DNA from: Tritonibacter scottomollicae
GTDB taxonomy: Bacteria; Pseudomonadota; Alphaproteobacteria; Rhodobacterales; Rhodobacteraceae
Length of the DNA: 64,000 nt
Assembly (NCBI RefSeq): GCF_003003215.1
Contig: NZ_PVUF01000006.1
Location: 124,001-188,000, forward strand
Direction of reading: 5' to 3'
Part shown: piece by piece, positions 44,650 through 53,266 of the stretch
Numbering within the stretch: position 1 is the first letter of the stretch
Layout: each line of letters starts with the position of its first letter
Notes under the pieces: generated by a model
The model's input: the letters and a program-made list of their open reading frames with translations, nothing else
Databases searched by the model: none
Told to the model about the DNA's origin: nothing
Translations under genes and position numbers: made by a program

Positions 44650-45710
44650 TACACCGATACCTTTCTGATCCACTGGTCCACTGCGACGGCAGCGATGATG
44701 AGCACACCGATGAGCAGATAGGTCCATTGCGCGTCCGCCCCCAGCAGCCGCAACCCGAGGGTGAAGACCCCGACGATCAACGCGCCAAAGAAGGTGCCCA
44801 GCACCGAGCCGCGTCCTCCAAAGAGCGAAATGCCCCCGATCACCACCGCGGTGATGCTCTCGATATTGGCGAGCTGGCCGGAAGTGGGCGAGACCGAGCC
44901 GATGCGCCCGATCAGGGCCCAGCCGGCAAAGGCGCAGATCAGGCCCGACAGCATGTAGACTGAAATCAGCACCTTGTCGGTGTTGACGCCCGACAGCTCC
45001 GCCGCCTCCTTGTCATCGCCCACCGCATAGACGTGTCGCCCCCAAGCGGTGTGGCGCAGCACATAGGCGAGGATCAGCACCAAGAGCACCATGAACAGCA
45101 CGCCATAGGTGAAGACCGCACCGCCGATTTTGAACTTCTCGCCAAAGAACTGCAGGAAAGGTGCCTCGGCGGATATTTCCTGGCTGCGGATGGTTTCATT
45201 GGCGGAATAGAGGAAATTGCCCGCCAGCACGATTTGCCACATGCCGAGGGTCACGATGAAGGGCGGCAGCTTCATCCGTGCGACCAGCCAGCCATTCACA
45301 AAACCGCAGGCGGCGCCGCACATCAGCCCGCACGCCACCCCGAGCGCCGGCGGCAGCCCGTAGCGGAAGGTGAACTGACCCATGACCACCGAACTCAGCA
45401 CCATGATCGCGCCCACCGACAGGTCGATGCCCGCGGTCAGGATCACCAGCGATTGCGCGCTGGCCACGATACCAACGATGGCCACCTGCTGGAGGATCAG
45501 GGTCAGCGCGAAGGGAGAGAAGAATTTCGACCCCAGCAGCGCACCAAAGGTCACGATGGACAGGATCAGCACGATCAGCGGCACCAGCGAGGGCGTCACA
45601 TGCAGCGCGTGTTGGAGCCTCTGGATAAAACTCTGATGGCCCTGATCGAACTCTGCCACCTGATCCGGGCTTCCGGTGACAGCGGCTTCATAGCTCTGCG
45701 GGGTAGACAT
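44649..45710 (-). CDS. frcC: Sugar ABC transporter permease, FrcC-like
   Basis: This 353-residue inner-membrane protein starts MSTPQSYEAAVTGSPDQVAE at ATG 45710 behind GGAGGAG. It has about ten hydrophobic segments. Family motifs of ribose-type permeases are visible (ILTAGIDLSVGAIMVLSSVV, NGWLVARMKLPPFIVTLG, ALIGRIGSVSPTSGQLANIE). It forms the channel for the imported sugar with FrcA. An earlier in-frame start six codons upstream is less likely. Confidence 0.93.
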   Translation of the reverse strand: MSTPQSYEAAVTGSPDQVAEFDQGHQSFIQRLQHALHVTPSLVPLIVLILSIVTFGALLGSKFFSPFALTLILQQVAIVGIVASAQSLVILTAGIDLSVGAIMVLSSVVMGQFTFRYGLPPALGVACGLMCGAACGFVNGWLVARMKLPPFIVTLGMWQIVLAGNFLYSANETIRSQEISAEAPFLQFFGEKFKIGGAVFTYGVLFMVLLVLILAYVLRHTAWGRHVYAVGDDKEAAELSGVNTDKVLISVYMLSGLICAFAGWALIGRIGSVSPTSGQLANIESITAVVIGGISLFGGRGSVLGTFFGALIVGVFTLGLRLLGADAQWTYLLIGVLIIAAVAVDQWIRKVSV

Positions 45711-45772
45711 GATGCTCCTCCAAATCACCCGATGTCAGCGGGGTTGGTGTATTTTCTCTTGTGGTCCGAGAG

Positions 45773-45844
45773 ACCAATGGGGCGGGCACGCATGTCCACC
45801 CCATTGGTATTGTGTGTGGAGAGAGGGGGCGAATACGCCCCCTC
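45773..45844. repeat. Two strong hairpins between frcB and frcC
   Basis: Hairpin one has arms ACCAATGGGG (45773-45782) and CCCCATTGGT (45799-45808). Hairpin two has arms GAGGGGGCG (45823-45831) and CGCCCCCTC (45836-45844). They lie immediately after the frcB stop, where transcript-stabilising or attenuating hairpins let the binding protein be made in excess over the permease. Confidence 0.75.
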
Positions 45845-45853
45845 CGTGTCAGC

Positions 45854-46870
45854 TCAACCCCAGCAGAGGTTGGTGCCCTCTTCGGTGTCGATGCTGTCAA
45901 CGCCATCCACGGGTTTGTCGGTCACCAGTGCAACGCCAGTATCAAAGAAATCCTTGCCCGGTGTCGGTTCCGGCTTCACGCCTTCGTCGGCCCATTTCTT
46001 GATGGCCTCAACACCGAGGGACGCCATCATCAACGGGTACTGCTGCGACGTCGCGCCGATCACGCCGTCCTTGACGTTCTGCACGCCGGGGCAGCCACCA
46101 TCGACAGAGACGATCAGAACGTCATTCTCACGTCCGATGGATTTCAGTGCCTCATAGGCACCGGCGGCAGCGGGTTCGTTGATGGTATAGACCACATTGA
46201 TCATCGGATCCTTGGCGAGCAGGTTCTCCATCGCCCTGCGACCGCCCTCTTCATTCCCGGCTGTCACGTCATTGCCGATGATGCGCGCGTCGTCCTCATC
46301 GCCCCATTTGTTGGGATCACCAAGGTCGATGCCAAAGCCCTGAAGGAACCCCTGATCGCGCAGCACGCCAACGGTGGGCTGGCTGACCGCCAGATCGAGC
46401 ATGCCGATTTTGGCGTCGGCTGCGTCCTCACCCAGTGCAGCGGCAGCCCATTGGCCGATCAACTCACCGGCGAGGAAGTTGTCAGTCGCAAAGGTCGCAT
46501 CCGCCGCGTCGATCGGGCTGAGCGGCGTGTCCAGCGCAATCACCACAAGGCCCGCGTCGCGCGCCTGCTGCACTGCGGGCACGATGGACGAGGTGTCGGA
46601 CGCGGTGAGCAGGATGCCCTTGGCCCCATCCGCGATGCAGGTCTCGATCGCCGCAACTTGCGTTTCATGATCGCCGTCGATCTTGCCGGCAAAGGACTTG
46701 AGCTCCATGCCAAGCTCTTCGGCCTTGGCGGTGGCGCCTTCCTTCATCTTCACGAAGAAGGGGTTGGTGTCGGTTTTGGTGATCAGGCAGGCAGTCACCT
46801 TGTCATCGGCCTGTGCGGCACCTGCAATCAGGCCCACACCAGCGATGGTGGTCAGCAGAAGTTTCTTCAT
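45854..46870 (-). CDS. frcB: Periplasmic sugar-binding protein, FrcB-like
   Basis: This 338-residue protein has a signal peptide ([20 protein letters not shown], then ADD). The mature part is a ribose/galactose-binding type I fold ([49 protein letters not shown]). It matches FrcB, the fructose/mannose/ribose-binding protein of alphaproteobacteria. The start ATG is preceded by GGGAGGAGACC. It is the first gene of the leftward frc operon, with hairpins immediately downstream. Confidence 0.93.
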   Translation of the reverse strand: MKKLLLTTIAGVGLIAGAAQADDKVTACLITKTDTNPFFVKMKEGATAKAEELGMELKSFAGKIDGDHETQVAAIETCIADGAKGILLTASDTSSIVPAVQQARDAGLVVIALDTPLSPIDAADATFATDNFLAGELIGQWAAAALGEDAADAKIGMLDLAVSQPTVGVLRDQGFLQGFGIDLGDPNKWGDEDDARIIGNDVTAGNEEGGRRAMENLLAKDPMINVVYTINEPAAAGAYEALKSIGRENDVLIVSVDGGCPGVQNVKDGVIGATSQQYPLMMASLGVEAIKKWADEGVKPEPTPGKDFFDTGVALVTDKPVDGVDSIDTEEGTNLCWG

Positions 46871-46976
46871 GGTCTCCTCCCAGAAACGCGTATTTCATGT
46901 CGCTTCGCCCCACCCTGTTCTCCCTTGGCGGGTGCGTCGCCTGCCCGCATGAAAGCCGCGATTCCTCGCCACTGTC

Positions 46977-47001
46977 AATAAATAATTCAACTTGATTTAT
47001 T
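46977..47001. promoter_or_regulatory. ROK-type operator between frcB and its regulator
   Basis: AATAAAT (46977-46983) and ATTTATT (46995-47001) form an AT-rich inverted repeat with an 11-base centre. The spacing is close to NagC/Mlc-type sites. It lies in the divergent promoter region between frcB and the ROK gene, so it is the likely site of that regulator. Confidence 0.65.
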
Positions 47002-47056
47002 AACTATCCAGCGGCACGCTCTTGCCTCATGTGGAGGAGGAGCGCATAGACCGCAC

Positions 47057-48253
47057 ATGCCAGAGACACGTCCCTATACCAGCGGCGCAAATCAAAGCGA
47101 GGTGCGCGCGCATAATGAACGGTTGATGCTGTCGGTCCTGCATCAGGACGGCGCCATGCCGGGCAGCGAGATGGCACGGCGCACCGGCCTGTCGTCGCAA
47201 ACGGTGTCGGTCATTCTGCGCAAACTGGAGCAAGATGGGCTGATCCTGCGTGGCGAGAGCCAGAAGGGACGCGTCGGGAAACCCTCGGTGCCCATGGGCA
47301 TCAACCCCGAGGGGCTGTTTTCCTATGGCATCAAGATCGGGCGGCGCAGCACCGACTTGATGCTGATCGATTTCAGCGGAGGCATTCGCGCCGAGCGCCG
47401 CCTGCGGTATCGATACCCGCAACCTGACGAGGTGTTCGGCTTTATCGAAACCAGCCTGCGCGACATCGGGTCCGACCTGACCGCAGATCAGCGCGACCGC
47501 ATCTGCGGTATCGGCGTCGCGACCCCCTTTGACCTGTGGCGCTGGCACGCACAGGCCGGCGCACCAAAGACCAGTCTTCAGGCCTGGAAAGAACTGTGCC
47601 CGGTGACCGAAATCGCCCGGTTCAGCCCCCTGCGATGCTTTGTCATCAACGATGCGACCGCCGCCTGTCGCGCGGAGCACATGTTCGGTGCCAGCCGCGC
47701 CTGGCGGGACAGCATCTACTTCTTCATCGCATCATTTGCCGGCGGCGGCGTGGTGCTGAACAATTCTGTCTATGAGGGCAGCATGGGCAACGCAGGGGCG
47801 CTCGGCCCGCTGCCCACGCGCCGTCCCGATGGAAGCGACGGACGCCTGCTCGACACCGCGTCGATCCGCGAGCTGGAACGGAGACTGGTGGAGGTCAATA
47901 TCGATCCGATCGTGCTGTGGACGCAACCGCAGGACTGGAGCCGTCTGGAAGAGCATGTGGCGCAATGGCTGGAAGACACCGCTGTTGCGCTGGCGCGCGC
48001 GGCTCTTGCAACCTGTGCCGTCATCGATTTTCAGGCTGTGGTGATAGATGGCGCCATGCCCCCGTCCCTGCGCGCGCGTCTCGTGGATCGGGTACGCGCC
48101 GAGCTGCCAACGCTGGACGCACGCGGTTTGATCCGACCCGTTGTGGCAGAGGGTGAGATTGGCGCCCATGCCTCTGCCCTTGGAGCCGCTGCCAAACCCC
48201 TGATCGCGCAATATCTGATGGACACGCACGCCGGGTTTGCTCCGGCGTCCTGA
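47057..48253 (+). CDS. ROK-family transcriptional regulator (FrcR-like)
   Basis: This 398-residue protein has an N-terminal winged HTH (GSEMARRTGLSSQTVSVILRKLEQDGLI) and a ROK domain. The ROK core has VINDATAACRAEH and FFIASFAGGGVVLNNSVYEG. The usual zinc-binding cluster CxCGxxGCxE is absent. The corresponding region reads GNAGALGPLPTRRPDG. It is divergent from frcB, which fits a sugar-responsive repressor of the frc operon. Confidence 0.88.
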   Translation: MPETRPYTSGANQSEVRAHNERLMLSVLHQDGAMPGSEMARRTGLSSQTVSVILRKLEQDGLILRGESQKGRVGKPSVPMGINPEGLFSYGIKIGRRSTDLMLIDFSGGIRAERRLRYRYPQPDEVFGFIETSLRDIGSDLTADQRDRICGIGVATPFDLWRWHAQAGAPKTSLQAWKELCPVTEIARFSPLRCFVINDATAACRAEHMFGASRAWRDSIYFFIASFAGGGVVLNNSVYEGSMGNAGALGPLPTRRPDGSDGRLLDTASIRELERRLVEVNIDPIVLWTQPQDWSRLEEHVAQWLEDTAVALARAALATCAVIDFQAVVIDGAMPPSLRARLVDRVRAELPTLDARGLIRPVVAEGEIGAHASALGAAAKPLIAQYLMDTHAGFAPAS

Positions 48254-48306
48254 GACGCGACCCTGCCCCACCGGCGAGGGTTGACGGGTGATTTATGCGC
48301 GGCTTA

Positions 48307-48327
48307 CAACCAATCTCAAATTGGTTG
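48307..48327. promoter_or_regulatory. Inverted repeat before TauE-like gene
   Basis: CAACCAAT (48307-48314) and ATTGGTTG (48320-48327) are perfect arms around CTCAA. The repeat lies 37 bases before the TauE/SafE-type gene. A GntR-family gene is the next gene of that operon, so this may be its autoregulatory site. Confidence 0.6.
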
Positions 48328-48363
48328 CCTCCCATCGAGGCCAGAAGTCAGGGCGAGAGACAC

Positions 48364-49200
48364 ATGTTGGAAATTGAAACGCTATTGCCCCTGGCGGGCG
48401 TTGCCGCTGCTGCAGGGGTTGCCGGGGGCATTCTTGCCGGCCTGCTGGGTGTGGGGGGCGGTATTGTCATCGTGCCCGCACTCTATTTCGTACTGGCCCT
48501 GACCGGCATGGATCCGGCGCTGACCATGCAGGTTGCCGTTGGCACGTCACTGGCCACCATCGTCTTTACTGCGCTGTCGTCGGGCTATGGGCACTATAAG
48601 AAAGGCGCTATCGACATGGCGCTGCTGAAGCTCTGGGCGCCGTCGATCCTGGCGGGTGTCGTCATCGGCGGGGTTTTGGGCGGGCTGGTCTCCGGCAATG
48701 TACTCATCGTGGTCTTTGCCACCGTTGCCATGGCTGTTGCCCTCGACATGATTTTGCGCAAACCCAAGGAAACCCAAGAACCGAGATCATTCTCCACACC
48801 CGTCTGGGCTGGTCTGGGCGTGTTCGCCGGTGCGGTCTCGGCGATGATGGGGATCGGCGGTGGCTCCGTCTGCGTGCCGACGCTCAGCTTTCTTGGCTAT
48901 GACATCCGCAAGGCGGTCGGCACATCAGCCGCAATCGGGTTCATCATCGGCCTGCCGGGCGCCCTGATCTACATGGCGACGGGGTTCGGTGCCGAAGGTC
49001 TGCCACCGATGTCGCTGGGCTATGTGAACCTGCTGCTGGCGGCGATCATCATCCCGCTGTCCACCACATTTGCGCGCGTGGGCGTGAAACTCGCCCATTC
49101 GATCCCGCGCCGGGCGCTGAAGCTGTCGTTCGGACTGTTCCTGATGGCGACCTCGCTGCGCATGGTTGCGGATCTGGCCGAGCAGGCCGGATGGCTCTGA
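48364..49200 (+). CDS. TauE/SafE family sulfite exporter-like membrane protein
   Basis: The 278-residue protein has about eight hydrophobic segments and the duplicated family motif (GVGGGIVIVPALYF near residue 33 and GIGGGSVCVPTLSFLGYD near 165). TauE/SafE proteins export sulfite, sulfoacetate or related anions. The start ATG 48364 is preferred over 48295 because it gives the normal N-terminus. It overlaps the GntR gene by ten bases. It may serve sulfite export for the monooxygenase operon at 54-56 kb, but the two are separated by other genes. Confidence 0.9.
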   Translation: MLEIETLLPLAGVAAAAGVAGGILAGLLGVGGGIVIVPALYFVLALTGMDPALTMQVAVGTSLATIVFTALSSGYGHYKKGAIDMALLKLWAPSILAGVVIGGVLGGLVSGNVLIVVFATVAMAVALDMILRKPKETQEPRSFSTPVWAGLGVFAGAVSAMMGIGGGSVCVPTLSFLGYDIRKAVGTSAAIGFIIGLPGALIYMATGFGAEGLPPMSLGYVNLLLAAIIIPLSTTFARVGVKLAHSIPRRALKLSFGLFLMATSLRMVADLAEQAGWL

Positions 49201-49868
49201 AGCCACCTGCCCCCGGCGCCGAGGCCCTGCGTCAGGCGATCCTGAGCGGGGAGCTGGCGGAAAACGGGCGCCTGCTGCCCGAACGTGCGTTGGCACAGCG
49301 ACTGTCCGTATCCCGCGCGCAATTGCGCGGGATATTGGATGATCTGGCCAGCGACGGTCTGGTCTTTCGCCGCCATGGGCAGGGCACCTTTTTGCAGCCG
49401 CCACCCGTGCAGGGCGCGGAGCGGCTCGGCGCGCTGGCCCAGCGTGTCTCTCCCCACGATTTGATGGAGGTTCGCCTTGATCTGGAACCCGCACTGGCCG
49501 CGCATGCGGCAGAGCGCGGCCGCGCAGAGGACAAGGCACGCCTGGCGCAGCTGACCAAAGCCACACGGTCTGCGGCCGACGCCGCCAACTATGAACGGGC
49601 CGATGATCTGTTTCACTACAAGATCGCGCAAATGGCCGGGAACGCGGTTTTTTTGACGCTGTTTGAGGAAATTCGCAGCCTGCGGCAGGCAGCAGATTGG
49701 ACGCGCCTGCGGCAAGACGTTCTCGGCGTGGACGAAATCTCGCGGATTTCCGACGCGCACACGACCATCTGTGACGCGATCTGCGCCGGCCAGTCAGAAG
49801 CGGCGCGTCTTGCGATGCGCGCGCATCTGGAGCAGGTCTGGCAGACGTTGGAGCGCGCGGAGGGCTGA
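49191..49868 (+). CDS. GntR-family regulator with FCD domain
   Basis: This 225-residue regulator has an N-terminal winged HTH (PERALAQRLSVSRAQLRGILDDLASDGLVFRR, residues about 29-60) and an all-helical FCD domain. In that domain EVRLDLEPALAAHAAERG, DDLFHYKIAQMAGNAVF and DAHTTICDAICAGQ supply the usual metal-ligand positions. The start overlaps the exporter gene. It probably regulates that exporter in response to an organic acid. Confidence 0.9.
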   Translation: MALKPPAPGAEALRQAILSGELAENGRLLPERALAQRLSVSRAQLRGILDDLASDGLVFRRHGQGTFLQPPPVQGAERLGALAQRVSPHDLMEVRLDLEPALAAHAAERGRAEDKARLAQLTKATRSAADAANYERADDLFHYKIAQMAGNAVFLTLFEEIRSLRQAADWTRLRQDVLGVDEISRISDAHTTICDAICAGQSEAARLAMRAHLEQVWQTLERAEG

Positions 49869-49902
49869 AAAGCGTACGAGCCCCGGTGGCGGCTCCGTCC
49901 TG

Positions 49903-50697
49903 TCAGCCGCCAAGGTCCTTGAGAACCGCCAGCAGGTTGTCGACGTCTCCCTGTTCCAGATAGCGCTGCACCTCGATCACAATCCGGAGCTGCTTGGCCA
50001 GATAGGCAAGCTGACGGTGGTTGTTCTCGATGTGGCGGGCCGAGATTTCCGCGTCGATGGCCTCGGCCTCCTTGAGCAGTTTCTGCACCTCGGCGAGGGT
50101 CTTTTCATTGGCGATATCCTGTTTCTTCAGATGCGCCTTGATCGCCGACAGCCCCTCCAGCGCGATGGCACGGGCCTCGTCACGCACGGTGGTTTCCTGC
50201 TCCGGGTCGGCGATCGCGTCAAGCACCCTGCCCAGCGCCGCATCCAGTTTTGCAACCAGCCCGCTGCGCTCGCCTCCGGCAATGGGCAGCAGGTCGTTCA
50301 CCGGCAGCGACAGAGGCAGGTTCTGGCCCTTGGCCTTTGCCAGCAGTCCCCGGCGTGCGGCGACAAAGGTCTTGATCACGAAGCGCGACGCTTCGGCCGC
50401 GCGTGGTGAGCGCATCAGCGTCGCGGCCATCACCGCGCCATGCTCTGTATACATGAGCGGCGGCGTGCGCAGGCCACCATGGCCTTTTGATATTCCAAGT
50501 TGGAATTTCAAGTCGGCGAATTCTTCTGCATCGAGGCGAAAGGCAAAATCCTCGCCAAAACGATCGGTGTTGTTGCTCACCAGTTTGTTGAGGTTGCCGG
50601 TGGTGTAATCGAACAATGCGGCCAAATCGGCGTCGCGGATCACCGGTTGGCCGCGAAAGGTAAAAATCTGCGGTGTGGTCAATGTCTGATCCGTCAT
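49903..50697 (-). CDS. ORF6N-domain protein
   Basis: This 264-residue protein opens with the ORF6N phage-type DNA-binding domain (TFRGQPVIRDADLAALFDYTTGNLNKLVSNNTDRFGEDFAFRL, about residues 11-53). The middle has GHGGLRTPPLMYTEHGAVMAATLM, typical for the group. The C-terminal half is long coiled coil (residues about 180-250). I chose ATG 50697. The frame is open upstream to 50934 but looks non-coding. It is a phage-derived regulatory or defence-type module and stands alone with no phage genes nearby. Confidence 0.8.
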   Translation of the reverse strand: MTDQTLTTPQIFTFRGQPVIRDADLAALFDYTTGNLNKLVSNNTDRFGEDFAFRLDAEEFADLKFQLGISKGHGGLRTPPLMYTEHGAVMAATLMRSPRAAEASRFVIKTFVAARRGLLAKAKGQNLPLSLPVNDLLPIAGGERSGLVAKLDAALGRVLDAIADPEQETTVRDEARAIALEGLSAIKAHLKKQDIANEKTLAEVQKLLKEAEAIDAEISARHIENNHRQLAYLAKQLRIVIEVQRYLEQGDVDNLLAVLKDLGG

Positions 50698-50743
50698 GCG
50701 GGCGCGCGGGGCTCCTGTCGGTGAAACGTCAATGACCCCAAGG

Positions 50744-50768
50744 TTGATCTTCCGGACCGGAAGATCAA
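50744..50768. promoter_or_regulatory. Perfect 25-bp palindrome upstream of ORF6N gene
   Basis: TTGATCTTCCGG (50744-50755) and CCGGAAGATCAA (50757-50768) flank a single A. It is 47 bases upstream of the ORF6N start. Twelve-base perfect arms are unusual and suggest a strong operator, possibly for the ORF6N protein itself, or a transcript end. Confidence 0.7.
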
Positions 50769-50828
50769 GCCGAGACTGACCGCCGTCCGACACACGCCCG
50801 GCACCGCCGCACATCTGAAAACCAGAAC

Positions 50829-50849
50829 GGGCGGACCAATGGCCCGCCC
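50829..50849 (-). terminator. Terminator after TRAP operon
   Basis: Read on the minus strand, GGGCGG and CCGCCC (50829-50834 and 50844-50849) form a stem, followed by a TGGTTTTC tail. It ends the leftward monooxygenase-TRAP operon. Confidence 0.6.
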
Positions 50850-50875
50850 ATCCCTGCGATTTCGCAATCTTCGGA

Positions 50876-51937
50876 TTATTGCAGATCTTTGGCGCGGGCC
50901 GCGTCGATCTCTTCTTCTGCAACCGCGACGGCATCGGTCAGCGCGGCAAAGGCCTCCTCGCCCTTGGTCACATTGGCCTTGAACCAGTCGTAGACCGGCG
51001 AAGCAGCCTCTTTGAAGGCGGCTTTCTGCTCAGGTGACGGAACATACAGATCCCCGCCGCCCGCGACGAATTCCTCGTAGGCTGCGATCGACTTGCGCTT
51101 GGGCGAGGCAAAAGTGGCCTGCTGCAGCGCGTAGAAGCCATCGACAACCACCCGGCGCATATCTTCGGGCATCGCCAGGAAGGACTCGTTCGACATCCAC
51201 CACAGGGCGCCCATATAGGCGTGACCGTCCAGGGTGATGTACTGCAGCCCCGCATCCGGGAATTTCATGCCCATGATGTCGGTGATGCCGTTCTTGGAGC
51301 CTTCGACCACGCCGGTCTGAAAGGAGGTGAACAGCTCCGGCCATGGGATCGGGGTCGGCGAAGCGCCCAGCGCCTTCACCAGTTCCTGCGGCAGGTCCGC
51401 GACCACGGTACGGATCTTCAGGCCGTCCATATCAGACGGCTCTGCCACACGGCGCTTGGTGTTGGCAAAGTTGCGCCAGCCGCCGGTGTTGCCGATGGTC
51501 ATCAGGCGGATGGTATCGCCGGAATCCTCCAGCGCCATATCGCGGATTGTGCGGGTGAAATCACCCGACAGCACATGCTCCGCCACCCGGTCGTTGGCCA
51601 TCAGATAGGGCAAATCCAGCACCTGCACGTAAGGGAACAGGCCCGCCGCGCCGCCGGAGGTGGAGATATAGACGTCGATGGAGCCATCAGCCACGCCCTG
51701 CAGGCATTCCGCGCCGTTCGAACACAGCTGGGTGCCGATGAACAATTCCACCTCGATGGCGCCGTTGGAGGCCGCCTCGACATAGTTCTTGAACACCACG
51801 AGACCGTCATAGTCCTCGTCGTTCTCGTTGGAATTGGCGGTGGCGCGGATGGTGTAATCCGCGGCCAATGCGGATGTCGCCGCACTCCCTGCCATAAGGG
51901 CCGCAACGGCGACCGTCTTGAGGGCTTTCTTGAGCAT
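50876..51937 (-). CDS. dctP: TRAP transporter periplasmic binding protein (DctP family)
   Basis: This 353-residue protein has a signal peptide (MLKKALKTVAVAALMAGSAA ... ALA) and the DctP fold. The signature around DMDGLKIRTVVADLPQELVKALGASPTPIPW contains the conserved Arg that binds an acidic group of the ligand. Later there is SFQTGVVEGSKNGITDIMG. TRAP proteins usually bind carboxylates, but sulfonates are also known ligands. It is the last gene of the operon that starts with an SsuD-like monooxygenase, so a sulfonated sugar is a reasonable ligand. This is inference. Confidence 0.92.
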   Translation of the reverse strand: MLKKALKTVAVAALMAGSAATSALAADYTIRATANSNENDEDYDGLVVFKNYVEAASNGAIEVELFIGTQLCSNGAECLQGVADGSIDVYISTSGGAAGLFPYVQVLDLPYLMANDRVAEHVLSGDFTRTIRDMALEDSGDTIRLMTIGNTGGWRNFANTKRRVAEPSDMDGLKIRTVVADLPQELVKALGASPTPIPWPELFTSFQTGVVEGSKNGITDIMGMKFPDAGLQYITLDGHAYMGALWWMSNESFLAMPEDMRRVVVDGFYALQQATFASPKRKSIAAYEEFVAGGGDLYVPSPEQKAAFKEAASPVYDWFKANVTKGEEAFAALTDAVAVAEEEIDAARAKDLQ

Positions 51938-51973
51938 TTAGTGTCCTCCCTGATGCTCTTCTCTTTTATGCAG

Positions 51974-53266
51974 TCAATTCACAAACCCGGTCAGACGCGG
52001 GATCGTCATGGAAATGGCCGGAACGAAGGTGATCAGGAAGATCACCGCGATCTCTACGGCCAGAAACGGCAGGATGGCGCGCGCAATGGTGGTGACCCGC
52101 TCGCCGGAAACGGCCGAGGCTACAAACAGCACCAGCCCCATCGGCGGTGTCGCCAGCCCCACGGTGAGGTTCACGCACATGATGATGGCGAAATGCACGG
52201 AATCGACGCCAAGGCTTGCAAACACCGGGCCAAGGATCGGACCGAGAATGATGATCGCCGGTCCCGCATCGAGGAACATCCCCACCACAAACAGCAACAG
52301 GTTGATCAGGAACAGCAGCAGCAGCGGGTTTTCCGTCAGCGTCAGGATGAACTCAGCCAGCTGCTCCGGGGCATGGCTCAGCGACACCACCGTCTTGAAC
52401 GACATCGCCGCGCCCACCAGCAACAGCACTACAGACGAGGTAATGCCGGCCCGGGTGAAGACATCTGACAGCTCGCCCAGTTTAAGCGTCCGCAGCACAA
52501 ACAGACCGATCACCAGCGCATAGGCGACGGCAACGGCGGCGGCCTCGGTCGGGGTGAAGACCCCTGCAAGGATGCCACCGAGGATGATCACAGGGGTCAG
52601 CAGCGGGAAGAACGCCTTGAGGCTCGCCTGTCCCCGCTCGCCCCAGGAATAGCGGCGCGAGGCGACGGGGAAGTCGTATTTATCGGCCATGACCTTGACC
52701 ATGACCATCAGGCCAACCCCGACGAGGATGCCCGGCACCAGCCCGGCCAGGAACAGCGCCGCGACGCTCTCGCCCATCACATAGGCGTAGATGATCATGA
52801 TGCCCGACGGCGGAATGATCGGCCCGATGACAGAGCTGGCGGCGGTGATCGCGGCGGCGAACTTGCGGCTGTAGCCCTGTTTCTCCATCGCCGGGATCAG
52901 CATGGAGCCGAGCGCCGAGGTATCCGCCACCGCCGAGCCGGACAGACCGGCAAACAGCATCGACGACAGCACGTTTACATGTGCAAGCCCCCCGCGCAGA
53001 TGCCCCATCAGCGCCTGAGAGAATTCAACCAGCCGTAGCGTGATGCCGCCCCGGTTCATCAATTCGCCCGCCAGCATGAAGAAGGGGATCGCCATCAGCG
53101 GGAAACTGTCCATGCCGTTATAAAGGTTGCGGTACAAAAGCGTGATGTCGCGCTCCTGCCCGTTCAGCCACAGCATCAGGCCCGGCGCGGCCAGAAGGCC
53201 AAAAAACACCGGCAGGCCGACCATCAGGAACAGCAGGAAAAGCGGCAAGAACCAGATCAGCATCAC
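51974..53266 (-). CDS. dctM: TRAP transporter large permease (DctM family)
   Basis: The 430-residue membrane protein has about twelve hydrophobic segments. DctM motifs are seen: MDSFPLMAIPFFMLAGELMNRGG, SSMLFAGLSGSAVADTSALGSMLIPAM and ASSVIGPIIPPSG, with the C-terminal ILGPILGPVFASLGVDSVHFAIIM. It forms the sodium-coupled import channel with DctQ. Its ATG overlaps the dctQ stop by four bases. Confidence 0.95.
   Translation of the reverse strand: MMLIWFLPLFLLFLMVGLPVFFGLLAAPGLMLWLNGQERDITLLYRNLYNGMDSFPLMAIPFFMLAGELMNRGGITLRLVEFSQALMGHLRGGLAHVNVLSSMLFAGLSGSAVADTSALGSMLIPAMEKQGYSRKFAAAITAASSVIGPIIPPSGIMIIYAYVMGESVAALFLAGLVPGILVGVGLMVMVKVMADKYDFPVASRRYSWGERGQASLKAFFPLLTPVIILGGILAGVFTPTEAAAVAVAYALVIGLFVLRTLKLGELSDVFTRAGITSSVVLLLVGAAMSFKTVVSLSHAPEQLAEFILTLTENPLLLLFLINLLLFVVGMFLDAGPAIIILGPILGPVFASLGVDSVHFAIIMCVNLTVGLATPPMGLVLFVASAVSGERVTTIARAILPFLAVEIAVIFLITFVPAISMTIPRLTGFVN

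Noticed and set aside
49903-50934. ORF6N gene starting at 50934
   Set aside because: The extra N-terminus spans the TRAP terminator and the palindrome and has no coding features. ATG 50697 gives the normal domain start.
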